Positions 1 to 6,116 of a DNA stretch of 8,912 nt are shown piece after piece. The first letter of the stretch is position 1, and every line of letters starts with the position of its first letter. Both the position numbers and the translations under genes were made by a program. Source of the stretch: Sphingobacteriaceae bacterium. Its GTDB lineage: Bacteria > Bacteroidota > Bacteroidia > Sphingobacteriales > Sphingobacteriaceae. The notes under the pieces were generated by a model. The model did not search any database, was not told the DNA's origin, and worked only from the letters and a program-made list of their open reading frames with translations. The stretch lies in contig CANHHZ010000082.1 in NCBI GenBank assembly GCA_947460275.1, forward strand, positions 1 through 8,912, in the 5' to 3' direction.

Positions 1-99
1 AAAAAGAAAAAATATCAGTTGGGTGATGAAGTACAAATTAAAGTTAAGAAAGTAGATCTCTCAAAACGACAAATAGATTTTATCTTGTTACAAGATTAA
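1..99 (+). CDS. rnr: Ribonuclease R, C-terminal end (5' truncated by window edge)
   Basis: Frame 1 is open from the first base to a TAA at 97-99 and encodes 32 residues. They read KKKKYQLGDEVQIKVKKVD followed by LSKRQIDFILLQD. The pattern Y-x-L-G-D-x-V-x-I-x-V-x-x-V-D-L-x-x-R-x-I-D-F is what the C-terminal S1 RNA-binding domain of RNase R looks like (E. coli RNase R has YRLGD...V...R-K-I-D-F). RNase R is a cytoplasmic 3'-5' exoribonuclease that degrades structured RNA; the catalytic RNB domain would lie upstream, outside this window. The short basic end after the S1 domain fits the family. Another S1-domain protein is possible because only one partial domain is visible. Confidence 0.68.
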   Translation, partial: KKKKYQLGDEVQIKVKKVDLSKRQIDFILLQD

Positions 100-216
100 T
101 CGAAGAAAATTAAAAAAGATAGTTAGATTTGAACATGCAAGTTGATGCTAATACAAATAAATAGACCTGACAAAAAGCAAAAAGGCTTTTGGCAGCCTAA
201 ATAATCCGTAAAATTA
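100..216. other. Intergenic gap rnr to polyprenyl synthase
   Basis: This 117-bp AT-rich gap holds no gene I can support. A weak hairpin can be drawn at 173-190 (AAAAGC, six-base loop, GCTTTT), but no T-run follows it, so it is not called a terminator. A TTTG at 128-131 stands 20 bases before TACAAATA, a poor match to the Bacteroidota -7 element, so no promoter is called. The downstream gene has no purine-rich ribosome-binding site. Confidence 0.5.
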
Positions 217-1179
217 ATGTACACTCCTATTCAACTACAAGAACTTATAGAGGAAGCTATCCCTCAAATATCGTACCCCGCACATCCTTCAAATTTATAC
301 GAACCCATCCGCTATATCATGAATTTGGGTGGCAAAAGAATAAGACCAGTAATGGTTTTAATGGCTGCCGAACTATTTACAGAGGAGATAGAAAAAGCTT
401 TAGATGTGGCCTTAGCTATTGAAACATTTCACAATTTTACCCTAGTGCACGACGATATTATGGACAATGCCCCTTTAAGAAGAGGCAAACAAACCATACA
501 CGAAAAATGGGGCGTAAACACTGCCATTTTAAGTGGAGATGTAATGATGGTAGAATCCAATAAACATTTAGCAAAAGCAGATATTAGTGTATTAAAAGAG
601 GTTTTGGAAACTTTTAACCTTACCGCACAAGGTGTTTGCGAAGGCCAACAATTAGACATGGAGTTTGAACAGCGAAATAATGTAAATATACCCGAATATA
701 TTAACATGATTAGGCTAAAAACCGCAGTGCTATTAGGTGGTGCAATGAAATTAGGTGGAATTGTAGGTGGAGCAGGCAAAACTGATGCAGATTTATTGTA
801 CAAATTTGGCGAAAATTTAGGGATTGCTTTTCAATTGCAAGATGATATTTTAGATGTTTACGGAAATCCTGAAAAATTTGGAAAGCAAGTTGGTGGTGAT
901 ATCATTGCCAACAAGAAAACCTTTTTACACTTAACTGCTTTGGCACTTGCAGCAGAGGAGGAGAAAAAAGTGCTCAATAGCAATTTAAGCAGCTCAGACG
1001 AAAAAGTTAAACTGGTTACAGCACTTTATGATCGATACCAAATTAAAGCTCTTGCAACAGCTGAAATGGATAAATACCTAAAGGAAGCTTATCAAGCATT
1101 GGCAGATTTAAGCGTAGCCGATGAGAAAAAGACGAACTTTAGAATGTTGATCAAACAAATTTTAGTTAGGGAGCATTAA
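217..1179 (+). CDS. Short-chain polyprenyl diphosphate synthase (FPP/GGPP synthase type)
   Basis: This cytoplasmic trans-prenyltransferase condenses isopentenyl diphosphate with an allylic diphosphate, feeding quinone, carotenoid and lipid-carrier synthesis. At 320 residues it has the full family length. Visible motifs in order are GGKRIRP at 38-44 (diphosphate binding), the first Asp-rich motif DDIMD at 79-83 followed by RRG at 88-90, KT at 168-169, the second Asp-rich motif DDILD at 209-213, and GGDIIANKKT at 226-235. The fifth residue before the first Asp-rich motif is Phe74, and that motif lacks the two-residue insertion typical of bacterial FPP synthases (DDLPAMD). This is the type-I (archaeal-like) arrangement and points to a short product, C15-C20, rather than the C35 chain needed for MK-7; product length is inferred. 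The ATG at 217 is preceded by AT-rich sequence without a Shine-Dalgarno, as usual in this phylum. The gene follows rnr on the same strand and ends near a strong terminator. Confidence 0.93.
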   Translation: MYTPIQLQELIEEAIPQISYPAHPSNLYEPIRYIMNLGGKRIRPVMVLMAAELFTEEIEKALDVALAIETFHNFTLVHDDIMDNAPLRRGKQTIHEKWGVNTAILSGDVMMVESNKHLAKADISVLKEVLETFNLTAQGVCEGQQLDMEFEQRNNVNIPEYINMIRLKTAVLLGGAMKLGGIVGGAGKTDADLLYKFGENLGIAFQLQDDILDVYGNPEKFGKQVGGDIIANKKTFLHLTALALAAEEEKKVLNSNLSSSDEKVKLVTALYDRYQIKALATAEMDKYLKEAYQALADLSVADEKKTNFRMLIKQILVREH

Positions 1180-1185
1180 GTTTGA

Positions 1186-1220
1186 AGTTGTGGGTTAGGA
1201 GTTATGTGTTGTGAGTTGGA
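1186..1220. repeat. Five-unit degenerate heptad repeat, consensus AGTTGTG
   Basis: Five consecutive 7-bp units read AGTTGTG, GGTTAGG, AGTTATG, TGTTGTG and AGTTGGA. They begin six bases after the stop codon of the prenyl synthase gene. The block is G/T-rich on the plus strand, unlike its AT-rich surroundings. Similar heptad tracts are, from memory, scattered through intergenic regions of some Sphingobacteriaceae genomes; this could not be checked here. Function is unknown. Confidence 0.6.
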
Positions 1221-1284
1221 GCAATGCCAATCTAAAATAAGCTAGGTTCGGCGTCCTTTAGCAATGTCAAATAGATTAAAGCTT
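1221..1284. repeat. Weak imperfect direct repeat, 24 bp, 40-bp period
   Basis: GCAATGCCAA at 1221-1230 recurs as GCAATGTCAA at 1261-1270, and both are followed after eight or nine bases by AAGCT. About 15 of 24 positions match in a hand alignment. It lies between the heptad tract and the terminator. It may be a decayed duplication; chance similarity is also possible because most of the agreement is in one 10-bp block. Confidence 0.25.
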
Positions 1285-1344
1285 ATGAAGTCGTTTTTAT
1301 AGGTAAGCAGTTGCTTAAAAAACTTAAAGACTTAGAAAATACAT

Positions 1345-1379
1345 AAAAAAAGTCCCGATAAAATTATCGGGACTTTTTA
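1345..1379. terminator. Bidirectional intrinsic terminator between convergent genes
   Basis: AGTCCCGATA at 1351-1360 pairs perfectly with TATCGGGACT at 1365-1374 around an AAAT loop. The stem extends outward by A:T pairs to about 1347-1378. A run of A lies on the left and a run of T on the right, so each strand sees a GC-containing hairpin followed by a U-tract. It can end the prenyl synthase transcript on the plus strand and the rplU-rpmA transcript on the minus strand, whose stop codon is about 20 bases away. Confidence 0.93.
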
Positions 1380-1399
1380 GTGTAAATTAATTACAAATA

Positions 1400-1864
1400 T
1401 TATTCTGCTGCATCATCAGCTTTAGCTGCTTTGGGAGCTGCCGCTTTTTTTGCTGCTGGGGCTTTAGCTGCCTTAGGGGCTGCTGCTTTTTTAGCAACAG
1501 GTGCTTTAGCCGCTTTTGGTGCTGCTGCTGGTTTTTCTGCCTTAGGCGCTGCTTCTTTTTTAGCTACAACTGTTTTAGCTACAACTTTTTTAGGTGCTGC
1601 ATCTTCTACCGATAGAGGTAATATAGAAACATAAGATTTATTATCTTGTTTCTTTTTGAAAGTTACAATACCAGGTACTAAAGCAAATAAGGTATGATCT
1701 TTACCAATACCTACACCTTTATCTGGATGGTGTTTTGTACCACGTTGACGAACAATGATGTTACCAGCGATAGCTTCTTGACCACCAAATATTTTAATAC
1801 CTAAGCGTTTGCTATGCGATTCACGTCCGTTTCTAGAACTACCGGCTCCTTTTTTATGTGCCAT
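1400..1864 (-). CDS. rpmA: 50S ribosomal protein L27 with a 70-residue Ala/Lys/Pro C-terminal tail
   Basis: Residues 1-84 are a standard bacterial L27: the N-terminus MAHKKGAGSSRNGRES reaches the peptidyl-transferase centre, followed by GIKIFGG, the signature VRQRGTKHHPDKGVGIGKDH at about 38-57, and a final VSILP. The N-terminus starts directly at MAHKKG, so it needs no protease processing of the kind seen in Firmicutes. L27 normally ends at about 85-95 residues. Here the frame continues without interruption to residue 154 with a low-complexity, strongly basic tail. The tail contains a 14-residue repeat (AAAPKAAKAPVAKK) and an acidic end (ADDAAE). It resembles histone-H1-like bacterial tails. 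The ATG is 57 bases after the rplU stop, so the two form an operon; no Shine-Dalgarno is visible. The tail is in the same frame as the core, with no sign of a frameshift. Confidence 0.96.
   Translation of the reverse strand: MAHKKGAGSSRNGRESHSKRLGIKIFGGQEAIAGNIIVRQRGTKHHPDKGVGIGKDHTLFALVPGIVTFKKKQDNKSYVSILPLSVEDAAPKKVVAKTVVAKKEAAPKAEKPAAAPKAAKAPVAKKAAAPKAAKAPAAKKAAAPKAAKADDAAE
1415..1528 (-). repeat. 42-bp tandem repeat in the rpmA tail (about 2.7 copies)
   Basis: On the minus strand, units at 1528-1487, 1486-1445 and the partial 1444-1415 encode AAAPKAAKAPVAKK, AAAPKAAKAPAAKK and AAAPKAAKAD. The unit length is a multiple of three, so gain or loss of a unit would keep the frame and change only tail length. 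The sequence is rich in GCT/GCA and AAA codons and could be prone to slippage. Confidence 0.85.
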
Positions 1865-1921
1865 TTTATTTTATATTTTTTAAACTGGAAAAACCAATTT
1901 TACAATTAAACAAAAAATTAA

Positions 1922-2233
1922 CTACAGTTTGATACTCTCAATCTGGATTTTGGTGAAATACTGGCGGTGACCATTTTTCTTTTTGTAACCTTTTCTACGT
2001 TTCTTTTTGAAAACGATTACTTTATCACCTTTTAAATGAGACACGATTTTAGCTGTAACCGATGCACCTTTTACTGCAGGAGCACCTACGGTAATTTTTC
2101 CACCATTATCAACCAACAATACATTGTCAAATTCAATACTAGCGCCTTCATCTCCTTGTAAACGGTGTACAAAAAGATGCTGGTCTTTTGCAACTTTGAA
2201 TTGCTGTCCTGCTATATTTACTATTGCGTACAT
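1922..2233 (-). CDS. rplU: 50S ribosomal protein L21
   Basis: L21 is a large-subunit ribosomal protein that binds 23S rRNA. The 103-residue length is exactly that of the family. It starts MYAIVNIAGQQFKV, the conserved N-terminal strand with the G-x-Q-F/Y-x-V core, and carries the basic C-terminal signature KKKRRKGYKKKNGHRQYFT at about 76-94. It is the first gene of an operon with rpmA, which is the almost universal bacterial order. The upstream promoter is well defined (2277-2308), and the leader would be only about 35-40 bases, too short for an elaborate autoregulatory RNA structure. Confidence 0.98.
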   Translation of the reverse strand: MYAIVNIAGQQFKVAKDQHLFVHRLQGDEGASIEFDNVLLVDNGGKITVGAPAVKGASVTAKIVSHLKGDKVIVFKKKRRKGYKKKNGHRQYFTKIQIESIKL

Positions 2234-2276
2234 TGTTAAATAATTACTTTTATAAATTGTTTATTTTATCGAGGTG

Positions 2277-2308
2277 CAAATATAGCACAAATACTCTTTA
2301 ATCGCAAA
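2277..2308 (-). promoter_or_regulatory. Bacteroidota-type promoter of rplU-rpmA
   Basis: Read on the minus strand, TTTG (2308-2305) is followed by exactly 20 bases and then TATATTTG (2284-2277), a perfect match to the -33 TTTG / -7 TAnnTTTG promoter of this phylum. It lies about 44 bases upstream of the rplU ATG. It is the best promoter in the window and supports the phylum assignment. Confidence 0.88.
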
Positions 2309-2398
2309 CATAAATTAGCTTTATTTTTATTTCAGCCTTATAGTGCTTCAATTAAAGTATCCAAAAGCAAAACGTGACTGTTAAAATTTGTTAAATCG

Positions 2399-2429
2399 TT
2401 TTTAATTATACGAAAGTTTCGTAGTTTTA
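2399..2429 (+). promoter_or_regulatory. Probable promoter of the GLPGLI/outer-membrane unit
   Basis: TAGTTTTA at 2422-2429 matches the -7 consensus TAnnTTTG at all but the last base. A T-run (TTTT, 2399-2402) lies 19 bases upstream in place of TTTG. The candidate -7 is embedded in the operator described at 2409-2433. The implied start site is near 2436, leaving a leader of about 30 bases before the ATG at 2467. The equivalent element in front of the BlaI-type gene has the same form, which raises confidence. Confidence 0.5.
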
Positions 2430-2433
2430 CGAA
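2409..2433. promoter_or_regulatory. Putative BlaI-type operator, copy 1 (in front of the GLPGLI gene)
   Basis: The sequence has three half-sites: TACGA (2409-2413), five bases, TCGTA (2419-2423), four bases, TACGA (2428-2432). The first two sit in a perfect 15-bp inverted repeat (TACGAAA G TTTCGTA). The last two form TTCGTA-N4-TACGAA, whose spacer is the middle of the candidate -7 element. The same spacing recurs at 7976-7999 in front of the repressor gene. BlaI/MecI proteins bind inverted repeats over promoters as dimers, so the arrangement suits repression. Binding by this particular repressor is inferred. Confidence 0.72.
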
Positions 2434-2466
2434 TAATTAATTTAACTAAAAATCAATATTAACGTT

Positions 2467-3426
2467 ATGAAAACAATTTTAACTTCCATTTTGACACTCT
2501 TTGTGGCTTTTGCCTTTGCGCAAAACTCCGATAAAACTTTAGCTAAGGTAAGATATAGCTTCACTCATGTTTTAGATACTACGCAAAAACAAAATCCACA
2601 TACCGAAAATATGCTGTTATTGATAGGCAAAAACGCATCAGTATACACCAGTTACGACAGAATAAATCGCAGCATTGAAATGGCGAAACAACTTGAAGAA
2701 CAGATAAAAAACCAAGCGGGTAGCGGGTCAATGAGTATAAAAGTAGACCAATCTTCTAGCAAAAAAGTAACCGATATAGATTACTATTATTTCGCAAAAG
2801 AAAATAAAGTTTACACCAGAGAACGCATCTTTAACAATTATTTAGTGGAAGAAACTGCTCCAAAAATAAACTGGAATATAAGTACAGATACTGCGAGTTT
2901 TTCTGGCATTCACTGTCAAAAAGCAACCACTTATTTTAAAGGCAGAAACTGGAATGCTTGGTTTGCAGCCGACTTGCCATTTACGAATGGACCATGGAAA
3001 TTAAATGGCTTGCCCGGATTAATTGTAGAAGCCTATGATGACACGAAAGAAGTTCAATTTAAATTTGCCGGTTTTGAAAACGTTAGTAGTGAAGAAGTAA
3101 AAACAAGTAATGAGAAAGAAATGACTGGAAATATATTTGCTGGGCAGGGCGCAACAGTTCGAATAATGGGCATGGACACTAAAAGTGATTTTTCACTCAC
3201 CGAAATTAAACTTCCTGCAAACGCAGTAAAAGCAACTAAAAAAGAACTAGATAAATTGAAAGAAGCCAGAGAAAAAGACCCGCAAGGATTTATCAATGCG
3301 CAACTCGCTGCAAATGGAATTTCCATAAATATGCAAAATACAACATTTAAACCCGCAAGTAGTGCCCCTAGCAGTAAACCAAAAATTGCAGTGAACAATC
3401 CAATAGAATTGCCAGAAAAAAAATGA
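2467..3426 (+). CDS. GLPGLI-family secreted protein (Porph_ging)
   Basis: This is an exported protein of unknown function, 319 residues. Residues 1-18 form a signal peptide (MKTI..LTLFVAFAFA, then QN) with an AFA cleavage site and no lipobox cysteine, so the mature protein should be periplasmic or loosely surface-associated. The family-defining motif GLPGLI is at 181-186 in the context GPWKLNGLPGLIVEAYD, followed by a strand-like stretch EVQFKFAGFENV. Upstream, WFAADLPFTNGPW at 165-177 is also typical. The end, NNPIELPEKK, resembles the N-P-I/L-E-L ending I recall for this family. The stop overlaps the next start as ATGA, so the two proteins are probably made together and may act together. 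The start is the ATG that gives the signal peptide; there is no Shine-Dalgarno. Expression is probably controlled through the operator at 2409-2433. Confidence 0.92.
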   Translation: MKTILTSILTLFVAFAFAQNSDKTLAKVRYSFTHVLDTTQKQNPHTENMLLLIGKNASVYTSYDRINRSIEMAKQLEEQIKNQAGSGSMSIKVDQSSSKKVTDIDYYYFAKENKVYTRERIFNNYLVEETAPKINWNISTDTASFSGIHCQKATTYFKGRNWNAWFAADLPFTNGPWKLNGLPGLIVEAYDDTKEVQFKFAGFENVSSEEVKTSNEKEMTGNIFAGQGATVRIMGMDTKSDFSLTEIKLPANAVKATKKELDKLKEAREKDPQGFINAQLAANGISINMQNTTFKPASSAPSSKPKIAVNNPIELPEKK

Positions 3427-6080
3427 AAAGATTAAACCTAACGCTTTTATTTTTTTTAATTGGCATTGCTGCAACTGTTGCGCAAAAGCAAATTAAAGGC
3501 CAGGTAAAGGATACCTATAGCAAACCAATTACAGGTGCAAATGTGAGTTTGAAAAACAAAGAATCTAAAATTTTGATTTTCACAAAAACGGATGAAAATG
3601 GAAATTTTACACTTTCTTATTCTGATGACACAAAAATTTATAGCATTGAAGTGTCTATTATTGGTTTTGAAAAACAGACAATTGTTATTGTAGATTTAAC
3701 TAAAAGCCTACAAATTATAATGCGAGAAAGCAATATCAATCTAAAAACGGTTGTGGTAAAAAATAAACCTGCATTAACCTTAAAAGGTGATACATTAAAT
3801 TATAAAACAAGTGACTTTGCAGACAAACAAGACAGAACTATTGGCGATGTACTTAAAAAAATGCCAGGTATCACTGTTGAAGAAGACGGTAAGGTTTCAT
3901 ACAATGGCAAAGGTATTTCTAACCTTTATATTGATGGAGACAATGTTTTAAATGACAGATACAATATAGGCACTAAAAGTATAACCCACGGAGTTGTAGA
4001 TAAAGTTCAAGTAATTGAAAAAGACCAACCCATAAAAATGTTGCGAAAAAACAATACTAGCGAAGACGTTGCACTAAATTTAGTAATTAAAGATGAAGCC
4101 AAGTTAAAAATTATGGGCGACATTAAACCTGGTTTGGGTACTCCAAAACGTTACGATGGCGAAGCTAATGCCATGATGTTTAAAAAGAATTTTAAGTTTA
4201 TTAACAACATCAAAGGCAATAACATTGGTGTAGACCCCGCAATAGACTTAACCTCACACAACCTCTCTAATTACCTTAAAAGGTTAGAAAACAATAAGCC
4301 TTCAAATTTTTTATCAGCGGGCGCTGCTGGTGTACCCACCCTACCCCAAAGCAGAACACTTTTTAACAATGCAGCATTGATAAACTTAAACAACTTGTAT
4401 AAATTCAATCCCGATTTACAACTTCGTGCTAACATTTCTTATGTGCATGACAAAAGGGAACAGATTTACAACAAGCTCTCAGAAACTTATTTACAAAACC
4501 AAACCATTACTTTTAATGAAAGCCAGGTAAATCATATTCGACCACAAAAACTACAAGCAGAGTTTAACTTAAATGAGAACACTGAAAATCATTACCTCAA
4601 CAACAGTTTAATTGCAAATTATAGCCCAACACTCACCAACTCTGCAGTTGTAATCAATGGCATTGCAGCGCAACAATCATTGCATCAACAACAATTTGAT
4701 TTGTCGAACGAATTGAGTTACCGTAAAAAGCTAAAATCAGACAATATTCTTAATTTTTACTCCTATTTTAACAAATCAACCCAACCAGAAACATTAAACA
4801 TAAAACCGGGCCTAAACGAAGAAATTTTAAACAGTAGCAATTCCTTTGCAGCTTTAGATCAATACATTGAGTTACCAAGTTGGTTTACCAATAACTTTAT
4901 ATCTTTCGCTATTGTAAAAAACAAAATAACGCAAACTTTTAAAACCGGGTTCAATTACCAAAAACAAGATTTAAATTCTACTTTATATAAAACACAAAAC
5001 AACCAAACTGTAGAGTTGGTTGGTAACAACATGAGTAATGATTTGAATTGGACCAAGAACAAAATTTATGCAGAAACAGCATTAGAGTATACCAGCGAAA
5101 AATTTAAAGTAGGTTTATTTGTTCCGCTCAGTTACAATAGTATTCGTTACAACGATTTATCAAAAACGCTTAACAAAAACCTTCAAAAAGTGTTTTTTAA
5201 CCCTAGGGTAAGTGTTACCTACCAAACCAGTGTAGAAAACTATATTACAGCAAATTACTCACTCTCAAACGATTTAGGGGGATTAGACGATATTTATCAA
5301 GGTACAATTTTAAAAAACTATCGTTCGTTATTTGCAAATAACGCCCCACTTACCGAGCGAAAAACTCATAGTATTAGTACCGGATTTAATTATAAGAAAG
5401 CTATCCAGATGTTATTTATTAACTTTAATGCAAGTTACAACAACTCCACCCAAAACACGATATCTTCTTACGTGCTCACAAACAACACCCAACAAAGAAT
5501 AGTTTTACCATTAATAAACGACATGCAAAGCCTAACGCTGAGTGCAAATATGAGTAAATACTTATTTAATTGGCGAAGCACGGTCAACTTCGGAATCAAC
5601 TTCTCTCTAAACAAATTTGACCAATTGCAAAATGGAGAATTGATGCCCTTTAACACAAACACAATTAATTACAAAGCGGGTTTAGATAGCAAATTAAACA
5701 ACTTTCTCAATTGGTCGTACTCGGTAAATTACACCCTATTTAACAATAAAATCGCAAACAGTGGTATCCGTAACAATAATGAACAACTAAATCAAAAAAC
5801 AGGATTAACAGGTACTGCGTTTAAAAGTTTATTCATCAACCTGTCGGCAGAACATATTTTTACAAAACAAAGCCTACAACCTTACTTAAATTATTTATTC
5901 GCCGATTTAAATGTGCGTTATAAATTTATAAAGCTAAAAACCGACTTAGAGTTTGGGGTAACTAATTTAACCAACATCAAAAATTTTGAGGCAATAAACC
6001 TATCCGCCAACGCATTTACCAGCGGTACTTATTACATACCTGGACGAGTAGCCATGTTTAAAGCCACATTTAATTTCTAG
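3423..6080 (+). CDS. Outer-membrane beta-barrel protein with carboxypeptidase-regulatory and plug-like domains (TonB-receptor-like)
   Basis: An 885-residue outer-membrane protein. Residues 1-20 are a signal peptide (MKRLNLTLLFF..ATVA, then QK). Residues 24-105 are a carboxypeptidase-D regulatory-like beta-sandwich (IKGQVKDTYSKPITGANVSL, TDENGNFTLSY), typical at the N-terminus of Bacteroidota TonB-linked receptors. Residues 113-225 are plug-like, with GDTLNYKTSDFADKQDRTIG and KMPGITVEEDGKVSYNGKGI, then LYIDGDNVL. The remainder is Asn-rich amphipathic barrel ending in FKATFNF, with the terminal Phe expected for barrel insertion. The pattern matches the outer-membrane beta-barrel family 3 (PF14905) better than SusC. 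No SusD partner is present; the partner is the GLPGLI protein, overlapped by 4 bp. The substrate cannot be read from the sequence. Whether it is energised by TonB is uncertain, since I see no clear TonB box. Confidence 0.88.
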   Translation: MKRLNLTLLFFLIGIAATVAQKQIKGQVKDTYSKPITGANVSLKNKESKILIFTKTDENGNFTLSYSDDTKIYSIEVSIIGFEKQTIVIVDLTKSLQIIMRESNINLKTVVVKNKPALTLKGDTLNYKTSDFADKQDRTIGDVLKKMPGITVEEDGKVSYNGKGISNLYIDGDNVLNDRYNIGTKSITHGVVDKVQVIEKDQPIKMLRKNNTSEDVALNLVIKDEAKLKIMGDIKPGLGTPKRYDGEANAMMFKKNFKFINNIKGNNIGVDPAIDLTSHNLSNYLKRLENNKPSNFLSAGAAGVPTLPQSRTLFNNAALINLNNLYKFNPDLQLRANISYVHDKREQIYNKLSETYLQNQTITFNESQVNHIRPQKLQAEFNLNENTENHYLNNSLIANYSPTLTNSAVVINGIAAQQSLHQQQFDLSNELSYRKKLKSDNILNFYSYFNKSTQPETLNIKPGLNEEILNSSNSFAALDQYIELPSWFTNNFISFAIVKNKITQTFKTGFNYQKQDLNSTLYKTQNNQTVELVGNNMSNDLNWTKNKIYAETALEYTSEKFKVGLFVPLSYNSIRYNDLSKTLNKNLQKVFFNPRVSVTYQTSVENYITANYSLSNDLGGLDDIYQGTILKNYRSLFANNAPLTERKTHSISTGFNYKKAIQMLFINFNASYNNSTQNTISSYVLTNNTQQRIVLPLINDMQSLTLSANMSKYLFNWRSTVNFGINFSLNKFDQLQNGELMPFNTNTINYKAGLDSKLNNFLNWSYSVNYTLFNNKIANSGIRNNNEQLNQKTGLTGTAFKSLFINLSAEHIFTKQSLQPYLNYLFADLNVRYKFIKLKTDLEFGVTNLTNIKNFEAINLSANAFTSGTYYIPGRVAMFKATFNF

Positions 6081-6116
6081 AGATAATGATGAATTAAAAA
6101 AGTATGAAAATCAATT
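6081..6116. other. 36-bp gap between convergent genes without a visible terminator
   Basis: The barrel gene and the M56 peptidase gene end 36 bp apart on opposite strands. I see no GC-rich hairpin with a T-run on either strand here, unlike the strong terminator at 1345-1379. The two transcripts may therefore overlap at their 3' ends. Confidence 0.5.

Noticed and set aside
128..159. Promoter for the prenyl synthase (TTTG, 20 bases, TACAAATA)
   Set aside because: The spacing is right, but the -7 part matches TAnnTTTG at only a few positions.
429..803. Open frame on the minus strand inside the prenyl synthase gene
   Set aside because: It lies wholly antisense to a gene with intact family motifs, and its protein has no recognisable features.
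1264..1302. Twelve-residue peptide frame (MSNRLKLMKSFL) between the heptad repeat and the terminator
   Set aside because: Too short to distinguish from chance, with no promoter or ribosome-binding site.
1431..1634. Plus-strand frame encoding an Ala-rich protein
   Set aside because: It is the antisense of the Ala/Lys repeat tail of L27; the low-complexity composition explains the open frame.
3054..3474. Two minus-strand frames opposite the GLPGLI gene and the start of the barrel gene
   Set aside because: They are antisense to well-supported coding sequence, with Ser/Phe/Leu-rich translations typical of reverse-complement frames.
5468..5662. Minus-strand 64-residue frame inside the barrel gene
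   Set aside because: Antisense to barrel coding sequence; no motif, promoter or partner.
3423..6080. SusC-type nutrient receptor of a polysaccharide utilisation locus
   Set aside because: No SusD partner or glycan-degrading enzyme is adjacent, and the plug/barrel pattern fits the PF14905-type barrel better.
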